Source: Pseudomonadota bacterium (GTDB lineage Bacteria > Pseudomonadota > Gammaproteobacteria > Pseudomonadales > Oceanobacteraceae). From it: a stretch of DNA of 6,440 nt. Location: positions 1 through 6,440 of the forward strand of contig JAEWQT010000011.1 of assembly GCA_023399105.1 (NCBI GenBank), given 5' to 3'. The translations under genes were made by a program, and so were the position numbers. This document shows, in pieces, positions 1-4,725 of this stretch (the stretch's first letter is position 1; the number at the start of each line of letters is the position of its first letter). A model generated the notes under the pieces. It was not told the origin of the DNA. It searched no databases and was given only the letters and a program-made list of their open reading frames with translations.

Positions 1-659
1 GCCCGGTCAAAGGCCTTAAGGAAAGCTTTCAGCAATTGGTCGGCATTATCGGCGCGCAGATACAGGCCACCGGTTTCCAGAGCAATTTGCTGCAATAATT
101 TCTGATCAGCACCGTCAGACAGTGCCAGTGTATGAATACGTGCACCAGCTTCCACATAAGCCGGAATCACCTCATTCAGCAAGCGTTGGCGCTGCTGTTC
201 ATCGGTATCAGCAGGGGCGCCCGGCTCACGCATATCAATACGGCCATCGGTCAGCAGAATCAGGCTGTGGCGATAACCGCTGTCGGCAGCCACTTTCCAG
301 CGCGCCCGCTCCAGAGCGTCGGTCAGATTGGTATACAAGCCCACAGAATTGATCTGCCGGGCTTTGTCTTTAGCCGCTGCACGCCAGTCATCATCCACCG
401 CTGCCAGCGGTACCAGCATGTTGACGTAACGGCCAAACGTCCAGATGCCGGCCTGCGACCCCTGCGGCAATAACTCAACCAGCAAATTAACGGCGGGAAT
501 GCGCAGACTGGCCGGATCGGTTTCCTTCATGCTGCCGGAAATATCCACCAGAATGCGGACATCAGCAGGCAGTTCAGCCGGTTCCTGAGCCTGGGCAATG
601 GAAAAACATGACAGGAGTGATAGCAGGATCACCCCCGACAGCCAACGATGTTTTAACAT
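1..659 (-). CDS. Exported von Willebrand factor A (vWA) domain protein, C-terminus missing
   Basis: The 219 visible codons start at 659 and run off the window edge, so the true C-terminus is not seen. The start follows a GGGAG ribosome site five bases upstream. Residues 1-25 are a signal peptide: basic start, hydrophobic core, AQA/QE cleavage site. LLSC at residues 15-18 could instead act as a weak lipobox. The rest is a vWA fold with a complete-looking MIDAS metal site: D39, S41 and S43 in DISGS, T110 in the YTNL segment, and D138 in LLTDG. vWA domains bind a divalent metal and ligand proteins; the ligand here is unknown. The segments AGIWTFGRYVNMLVPL and DISGSMK recall conserved gammaproteobacterial vWA proteins (possibly the TIGR03503 type, from memory). 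The membrane winged-helix gene ends only 24 bases upstream, so the two are probably co-transcribed. The protein probably faces the periplasm. Confidence is high for the domain and low for function. Confidence 0.88.
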   Translation of the reverse strand, partial: MLKHRWLSGVILLSLLSCFSIAQAQEPAELPADVRILVDISGSMKETDPASLRIPAVNLLVELLPQGSQAGIWTFGRYVNMLVPLAAVDDDWRAAAKDKARQINSVGLYTNLTDALERARWKVAADSGYRHSLILLTDGRIDMREPGAPADTDEQQRQRLLNEVIPAYVEAGARIHTLALSDGADQKLLQQIALETGGLYLRADNADQLLKAFLKAFDR

Positions 660-683
660 GATTGCTCCCGGGGGAAAGGCAGA

Positions 684-1358
684 TTACAGATTGGATTCGA
701 GTACGCGACGGCCTTTTTCGGTAATGTGCCAGCGCACACCGTTCTTACCACTGACCTTGCCGGCCAGGCTGCGGGTTACCAGCACGTGCAGAGTCTTGAG
801 AATGGTGGACTCTTCTTCGTTAGCTTCACGGCAAACACCACCCAGTGAACGGAAAATAAAACGACCACTGGACAAAATTTTCAGTACTTTGGCCGAAGTA
901 ACATCCAGCTCATCATTCAGATGGGTCAGTTCGCTGCTGTCCGAATCCTGCTCGCCATCCTGTTCGGTTTCGGTATCGATCAGGGGCAGTAATTCGCTCT
1001 GCATGATGCGCAGATTCTGCTGCACTTCTTCCGAACGTGCTTTGGCCACCTGAGCTTCATTGAGAATACGATCGGACAGGTTGTCGATGAAGAATCGACT
1101 CACCAGTGCCGCAATCAGACAGAAACCGGTAAAAATCAGTAATCGTGACGGATCACCCTGGCTTTCCAGCACCAGTTCACTGTTGACCATGTCGAGAATA
1201 ACCGGCACCAGGAAGGATGCACCGACACCCACCACCAGAAAGCGTGGCAGACTTGCAGCATCCGGGTCCTTGTCACCATACAGGTAATAATTGACCAGAC
1301 CACCAAAAATGCCTGCCAGCAGCATTACTGTTGCCAGAATAAAGATATGATTTGCCAT
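684..1358 (-). CDS. Three-TM membrane protein with cytoplasmic helix and C-terminal winged helix (YEATS-associated helix-type)
   Basis: A 224-residue protein starting MANHIFILAT. Hydrophobic segments lie at about 4-26, 38-58 and 72-90. A long charged helix, possibly a coiled coil, follows at 93-127, then a very acidic linker (128-150). The last part (about 154-221) reads like a winged helix: a helical stretch from SAKVLKIL, a recognition-helix-like ESTILKTLHVLVTRSL, and a wing ending GVRWHITEKGRRVL. The N-terminal half resembles proteins labelled 'YEATS-associated helix-containing' (three TM plus helix), recognised from memory without a search. I chose 1358 because AAGAGG lies nine bases upstream. 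An in-frame ATG at 1379 has no ribosome site, and the frame stays open to 1478. The vWA gene follows 24 bases after the stop. Such a protein could link membrane state to nucleic-acid or protein binding by the winged helix, but that is inference and no ligand or target is known. Confidence 0.75.
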   Translation of the reverse strand: MANHIFILATVMLLAGIFGGLVNYYLYGDKDPDAASLPRFLVVGVGASFLVPVILDMVNSELVLESQGDPSRLLIFTGFCLIAALVSRFFIDNLSDRILNEAQVAKARSEEVQQNLRIMQSELLPLIDTETEQDGEQDSDSSELTHLNDELDVTSAKVLKILSSGRFIFRSLGGVCREANEEESTILKTLHVLVTRSLAGKVSGKNGVRWHITEKGRRVLESNL

Positions 1359-1377
1359 CTTGCCGAACCTCTTATCC

Positions 1378-1406
1378 ATCAGATAGTCAGAAACTTCTGA
1401 TCTGAT
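1378..1406. promoter_or_regulatory. Extended inverted repeat upstream of the membrane winged-helix gene
   Basis: The core TCAGAA-AC-TTCTGA (1387-1400) is a perfect 6-bp dyad with a 2-bp centre. It is extended by ATCAGA at 1378-1383 and its complement TCTGAT at 1401-1406, with three unpaired bases (TAG) on one side. It ends 20 bases upstream of the start at 1358. It could be an operator for a dimeric regulator, perhaps the winged-helix product itself, or a hairpin in the mRNA leader. No convincing sigma-70 promoter could be placed around it. A small neighbouring dyad, CTCC-AC-GGAG, lies at 1409-1418. Confidence 0.4.
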
Positions 1407-1554
1407 TACTCCACGGAGGAATACCCCAATGTACCCCAGTTTCCCGGACGTCCCGCTGACTACAGCAGACCCGGACACTTCTGCATTAAAATTAGCAAAC
1501 TTTTATGGGTTAGCCAGAAAAGTAATAAAAAAAGATAAATTTGTTCATTAATAG

Positions 1555-1585
1555 AAAAACGACTGTTTATTAAGTGGTCGTTTTC
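1555..1585 (-). terminator. Probable rho-independent terminator of the dnaX-to-membrane-protein chain
   Basis: Read in the minus direction, AAAACGAC and GTCGTTTT form a perfect 8-bp stem around a 13-base loop, followed by further T residues. It begins about 8 bases after the stop of the small membrane protein gene. Only four of eight stem pairs are G:C, so it is modest in strength. It separates the upstream chain from the leader of the next gene. The rest of the 1359-1592 gap is A/T-rich with no gene seen. Confidence 0.5.
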
Positions 1586-1592
1586 TGTTGTT

Positions 1593-1964
1593 TTACACCT
1601 CCCGTGCCGGTTTTTCGGTTGCAGTTCCCGGCTGACGCCAGCGGACAATCGCCTGCCGCAGCGCCTGCAGCAGCAACCCCAGACACAGAGCCGCCAGCAA
1701 CCACAACAATGCCGGCTGCGCGAGCACCGGCTGACCTTCCATAATGTTCAGCAGCAGAATAAAGATGGCCGGCGCAAAATGCACCGATCCTGCTGCAGCG
1801 GGTGCCGGAGTAAACAGAATCACCGCACCGGGAATGCGCAAAAAACGGCGCCAGTTGCTGTGTTCCGGCAGCCAGAAAAACATCTGGTTCCAACACCAGT
1901 AACCCACCAGTGCAAACGCCAGATACAACAACCAGTACGGCGCGAAAGTAATCAGGCTTTCCAT
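1593..1964 (-). CDS. Small conserved inner-membrane protein, function unknown
   Basis: A 123-residue protein starting MESLITFAPY. Hydrophobic segments at about 8-30, 62-78 and 84-104 look membrane-spanning, with a weaker one at 43-58, giving three or four passes. The tail (105-123) is polar and basic (RQAIVRWR), which by the positive-inside rule would lie in the cytoplasm. Aromatic residues cluster at the first segment (GYWCWNQMFFWL). The start at 1964 is preferred because GGAGG lies ten bases upstream; the ATG at 1982 has a purine run too close to it. The gene overlaps the end of ycgN by 13 bases and is last in the chain, before the terminator. I do not recognise a named family; similar small membrane proteins beside ycgN in other gammaproteobacteria are a recollection, not a search result. 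Confidence 0.75.
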   Translation of the reverse strand: MESLITFAPYWLLYLAFALVGYWCWNQMFFWLPEHSNWRRFLRIPGAVILFTPAPAAAGSVHFAPAIFILLLNIMEGQPVLAQPALLWLLAALCLGLLLQALRQAIVRWRQPGTATEKPAREV

Positions 1965-2392
1965 ATGATGTGGTCCTCCCATTCCTCTTCCGGCACCTGG
2001 TCATCGGCAACGCCTTTGCCGCGCAGCGAGATATCGGCCGCATGCACCGATTCCGGATCACCGGATATCAGCGGGTGCCAGTCAAATAACGGCTTACCTT
2101 CCGCCAGCAAACGATAGGCACAGGTTTCCGGTAACCAGCGGAATTGTTCCGCCTGATCCGGTGTTAACCACACACAACTGGGCACTTTGATATGACGGGT
2201 TTCATAGACCGTACAGCGACAGCTGGGCTGATCCATGTAGCGACAGTACACGTCGGTGTAGTACACATCGCCGGTGTCTTCGTCTTCCAGTTTTTGCAGA
2301 CAACAACGGGCACAGCCATCACACAGCGACTCCCATTCTTCCTTGCTCATTTCACGCAGGGTTTTGGTCTGCCAGAAAGGTTGCGTGCTCAT
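1952..2392 (-). CDS. ycgN: YcgN/UPF0260 family CxxCxxCC protein
   Basis: A 146-residue cytoplasmic protein, close to the usual length for the family. The hallmark CxxCxxCC is at C24, C27, C30 and C31 (CDGCARCC). More cysteines follow at C50, C58, C60, C73 and C91, in family-typical surroundings (DVYCRYMD, CRCTVYETR, PSCVWL, PETCAYRLL, FDWHPLISGDP). The cysteine motif is annotated as a zinc- or iron-binding domain (CxxCxxCC family); the true metal and the biological role are not established. The start overlaps the ycgL stop as ATGA, a common sign of translational coupling, and the end overlaps the next gene by 13 bases. The ycgL-ycgN pairing is seen in other gammaproteobacteria. Identity is firm; function is not. 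Confidence 0.93.
   Translation of the reverse strand: MSTQPFWQTKTLREMSKEEWESLCDGCARCCLQKLEDEDTGDVYYTDVYCRYMDQPSCRCTVYETRHIKVPSCVWLTPDQAEQFRWLPETCAYRLLAEGKPLFDWHPLISGDPESVHAADISLRGKGVADDQVPEEEWEDHIIWKA
1975..1979 (-). promoter_or_regulatory. Ribosome binding site GGAGG deciding the start at 1964
   Basis: GGAGG on the minus strand, ten bases before the ATG at 1964 and inside the end of ycgN. It supports the shorter start of the small membrane protein over the in-frame ATG at 1982, which this site would overlap from within. Confidence 0.65.
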
Positions 2393-2673
2393 TCTTTATC
2401 CATCTTGCAAAATAAATCCGGCAGATTATTTTCCCGCGGCGGCGGTACCTGCAGGTAAAAGCCCTGCTCGTCCATTTGCTGCAACACCTTGGCGGCGTCA
2501 GCACGGGCCAGTTTTTTATCGGCGCTCAGCATAAGAGTCATTGCCAGCTCGGGCTTACCAAAGGTTGCCAGTAAAGCCTCCGGCACCCGGCTCAGGCCAT
2601 CCTTACGGCTGACATACAGATAGGCTTCATCCATTTTGCGGCTTTTATACACATCACACAGAACTTTAGTCAT
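2389..2673 (-). CDS. ycgL: YcgL domain protein
   Basis: A 94-residue soluble protein matching the YcgL (UPF0745) family throughout: CDVYKSRKMDEAYLYVSR near the N-terminus, then VPEALLATFGKPELAMTLML, and a C-terminal QMDEQGFYLQVPPP followed by NLPDLF. The length is normal. The family has a known compact fold but no agreed biochemical function. The gene overlaps the end of rnd by 8 bases and the start of ycgN by 4, and its ribosome site is weak (GAGA), so translation probably depends on ribosomes finishing rnd. The rnd-ycgL-ycgN order is the same as I recall from Pseudomonas, which suggests a link with RNA metabolism, but this is inference. Confidence 0.93.
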   Translation of the reverse strand: MTKVLCDVYKSRKMDEAYLYVSRKDGLSRVPEALLATFGKPELAMTLMLSADKKLARADAAKVLQQMDEQGFYLQVPPPRENNLPDLFCKMDKE

Positions 2674-3835
2674 CGACAGAATTTCTCAACACAGGCTGAT
2701 GCTTTAACTCCTGCAGGAGTTGCAGCAAATAATCCCCGATTTCGGCCTGTCGCCAGCCCCGTAATACTTCGGGCAGGCGATAAGGACCATTCGGATAGCC
2801 GGAGCGCAGCAGCGCTTCCAGCGCTTTTTTATTGGCCAGTAAATCCGGCGGAATCTGTAACGCCTCGGCTTTGCTGTTCACGGCATCGCGCAAGGCTTTA
2901 AACCACTGTCCCGCATGCGGGGTTAAGGGTTTATCCAGCACACTGGGCCAGAGTTTTTTATCCAGCGCCAACACCTGATTGACGATGGCAATGATGTCTT
3001 TGCCATCGTTACGGATGGCACTGCCCTTCAGGCCTGCCCGGGCCAGCTGATCATTGGTGGCCGCCTTAAAACGGGCGATGTTCCACAGGGTGTTATCGTC
3101 CACCACTTTACCACGCGGCACATTGCGCTGGCGGGCCTGCTTTTCGCGCCACAACGACAACTGCTGCAACAGCAGCAACTCTTGCGGCCGCAGCTTCCAG
3201 GCCAGTTTGATGCGCCGGTAATAAGCGTTGTGCTGATCAGACTGCTCCGACAACACCAGCAGACGCTCACACTCTTCACTTAACCAGTGCTGACGCCCCT
3301 GTTGTTTCAGCAACGACATTAGTTTCGGATACAGCCGGTACAGATAATGTACGTCCGCCACGGCATAGCTTACCTGCTCATCCCGCAGTGGCCGCTGCAG
3401 CCAATCGGAACGGGTTTCTTCTTTGGGCAGGTTGATCTCCAGCACCTCTTTGATCACCCGCTGAAACCCCATCGAGCCACCCAACCCAGCCAGTGCAGCG
3501 GCCAGCTGGGTATCGGCGAGCGGCGACGGCATCGCACCAGTGAGGCAGCGGCACACTTCCAGATCTTCGGCGCAGGCATGGAAGACCTTGACCACCAGGG
3601 GATGCGTCAGCAGTTCTGCCAATGGCGTCCAGTCGGTAATCTGCAGGGGATCAATCAGGAAGCAACCTTCACGCCCGGCCACCTGTACCAGGCCGGCCTG
3701 CGGGTAAAAGGTGCTGGTACGCATAAATTCGGTATCCAGCGCCAGATAAGGCTCCTGTAACCATTGCTGGCACGCCGCGCGCAAGTCTGAATCGGTGGTA
3801 ATCCATACCGGCTCAGGGATTTTCAGTCGGGTCAT
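2666..3835 (-). CDS. rnd: Ribonuclease D
   Basis: A 389-residue 3'-5' exoribonuclease that trims tRNA precursors and other small structured RNAs in the cytoplasm (E. coli enzyme about 375 residues). The DEDD catalytic set is intact: D34 and E36 in LALDTEF, D91 in HACAEDLE, and Y157 with D161 in YAVADVHYLY, the DEDDy arrangement. SDWLQRPL at 143-150 is typical of RNase D. An HRDC domain, probably RNA-binding, covers roughly 210-290 (LWREKQARQRNVPRGKVV then LWNIARF). I chose the start at 3835, not the in-frame ATG at 3859, because AGGAG lies five bases upstream and the ATG forms an ATGA overlap with the recR stop. The 3' end overlaps ycgL by 8 bases. No key residue is missing. Confidence 0.95.
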   Translation of the reverse strand: MTRLKIPEPVWITTDSDLRAACQQWLQEPYLALDTEFMRTSTFYPQAGLVQVAGREGCFLIDPLQITDWTPLAELLTHPLVVKVFHACAEDLEVCRCLTGAMPSPLADTQLAAALAGLGGSMGFQRVIKEVLEINLPKEETRSDWLQRPLRDEQVSYAVADVHYLYRLYPKLMSLLKQQGRQHWLSEECERLLVLSEQSDQHNAYYRRIKLAWKLRPQELLLLQQLSLWREKQARQRNVPRGKVVDDNTLWNIARFKAATNDQLARAGLKGSAIRNDGKDIIAIVNQVLALDKKLWPSVLDKPLTPHAGQWFKALRDAVNSKAEALQIPPDLLANKKALEALLRSGYPNGPYRLPEVLRGWRQAEIGDYLLQLLQELKHQPVLRNSVDD

Positions 3836-4374
3836 GCCTGCTCCTGCGCTGTCAGCCATTCTGTCCAGTCCTGCAGCACCAGCTCAACCCCCGCTGTTGC
3901 TAACATACTGGCGATAAAGGCTCCCGTGGCACGGCCTTCGGCCGTACTCTCCAGTGCCAACGTAATCTGCAGCGGCCGGGCTGCTGCAACCACCCGTTGT
4001 TGTAGCTGATCGAGCCCCAGTTGATTCGGGCCGCGCCCGGACATCGGCGCCAGCAGCCCATGCAAAACAAAATATTGCCCCCGCCAACCAGCCTGTTCAG
4101 CCTGTTGCAGTTCATCCACACCAGCCACCACCAACCAGCGCGATGCATCACGCTGCTCATTACTGCAAACCCCGCACAATGCCGTGCTGCTGTAATGGCG
4201 GCATTGCCGGCATTGTTGCAGCTCACTACCAGCGCGCTGCAAAGCCTGCATTAATGCATGACCATCGCTGCTATTCAGCAGATGCTGAGCCAACCGGGTG
4301 GCCGCCCGCGGACCAACCGCCGGCAGCTGATCCAGAGCCTGCACCAGTTGCACGTATGCCGCTGGCAAACTCAT
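3832..4374 (-). CDS. recR: RecR-like recombination mediator, divergent and C-terminally short
   Basis: A 180-residue protein in the recR position after ybaB. RecR, with RecO and RecF, loads RecA on gapped DNA. Visible parts: helix-hairpin-helix LPAVGPRAATRLA (17-29), intact four-cysteine zinc finger (C55, C58, C67, C70), and a Toprim-like region (80-165) with RGQYFVLHG and GLDQLQQRV. Differences from E. coli and Pseudomonas RecR (about 198-201 residues): the Toprim VVE is VVA (A84), the aspartate of LSPLDGIGP is S112 in LAPMSGRGP, TVEGEAT is TAEGRAT (R148), and the whole C-terminal segment with the GGELE and TL-AL motifs is absent. The protein ends in DWTEWLTAQEQA. The frame is uninterrupted, and no other frame near the stop encodes the missing motif, so a simple frameshift is unlikely. 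Its start lies one base after the ybaB stop. It may be a lineage-specific or degenerate RecR. Confidence 0.88.
   Translation of the reverse strand: MSLPAAYVQLVQALDQLPAVGPRAATRLAQHLLNSSDGHALMQALQRAGSELQQCRQCRHYSSTALCGVCSNEQRDASRWLVVAGVDELQQAEQAGWRGQYFVLHGLLAPMSGRGPNQLGLDQLQQRVVAAARPLQITLALESTAEGRATGAFIASMLATAGVELVLQDWTEWLTAQEQA
3841..3845 (-). promoter_or_regulatory. Ribosome binding site AGGAG deciding the rnd start at 3835
   Basis: AGGAG on the minus strand, five bases before the rnd ATG and inside the last codons of recR. It supports initiation at 3835 instead of the in-frame ATG at 3859, which has only a weak purine stretch upstream. Confidence 0.65.
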
Positions 4375-4375
4375 A

Positions 4376-4702
4376 TCAGAATGGCATCTTCATGCCGGGC
4401 GGTAAGCCCATACCGGCGGTCAGCTTGCCCATTTCTTCCTGATTGCGCTGCTCGATTTTGCGCACCGCATCGTTAACGGCTGCGGCCAGCAAATCTTCCA
4501 GCATTTCTTTGTCTTCGCTCATGATGGAATCGTCCAGTTCGACGCGTTTAACATCGTGACGACCATTCATGGTGACTTTAACCAGCCCCGCGCCGGACTC
4601 GCCGGTCACTTCCGCTTCAGCCAGCTGAGCCTGGGCGCGTTGCAGTTGTTCCTGCATTTTTTGCGCCTGCTTCATCAGATTACCCATGCCACCTTTCAGC
4701 AT
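4376..4702 (-). CDS. ybaB: YbaB/EbfC nucleoid-associated DNA-binding protein
   Basis: A 108-residue protein nearly collinear with E. coli Yba[19 protein letters not shown] at the N-terminus, [16 protein letters not shown] in the middle, [16 protein letters not shown], and the C-terminal LPPGMKMPF. The family forms dimers with a tweezer-like shape that bind DNA and affect nucleoid structure and expression of many genes. The start at 4702 is supported by AGAGG eight bases upstream, in the 23-base gap after dnaX. The gene sits between dnaX and recR, an arrangement conserved in many bacteria, and its stop is one base from the recR start. Nothing odd was seen. Confidence 0.97.
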   Translation of the reverse strand: MLKGGMGNLMKQAQKMQEQLQRAQAQLAEAEVTGESGAGLVKVTMNGRHDVKRVELDDSIMSEDKEMLEDLLAAAVNDAVRKIEQRNQEEMGKLTAGMGLPPGMKMPF

Positions 4703-4725
4703 CGTTTTATCCTCTTGGTTTGGTA

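Noticed and set aside
598..1053. 151-codon plus-strand open frame
   Set aside because: It runs antisense to the signal peptide end of the vWA gene and the winged-helix gene; low-complexity Ser/Arg-rich product with no family likeness.
1423..1438. Direct repeat TACCCCA twice, nine bases apart
   Set aside because: Only two short copies with no further periodicity; too little to support a binding-site array.
1359..1478. N-terminal extension of the membrane winged-helix protein to an ATG at 1478 or 1379
   Set aside because: Neither ATG has a good ribosome site, and the extension would place a polar stretch before the clear first membrane segment. The start at 1358 has AAGAGG at suitable spacing.
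1460..1648. 62-codon minus-strand open frame in the intergenic gap
   Set aside because: It runs through the terminator-like hairpin and A/T-rich leader; the hydrophobic stretch comes from T-rich sequence and no ribosome site was seen.
1570..2061. 163-codon minus-strand open frame overlapping ycgN and the small membrane protein
   Set aside because: It is out of frame with two better-supported genes, spans the terminator stem, and gives an unconvincing Gly/Ala/Cys-rich product.
3347..3760. 137-codon plus-strand open frame opposite rnd
   Set aside because: It is antisense to the RNase D catalytic domain and shows no domain of its own.
3836..3859. Longer RNase D start adding MADSAGAG
   Set aside because: Weak upstream ribosome site, and it would lengthen the overlap with recR; the 3835 start has AGGAG and an ATGA overlap.
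3832..3900. A frameshift as the cause of the missing RecR C-terminus
   Set aside because: The other frames around the stop do not encode a GGELE or TL-AL segment, and rnd begins directly at the recR stop, so there is no room for a hidden tail.
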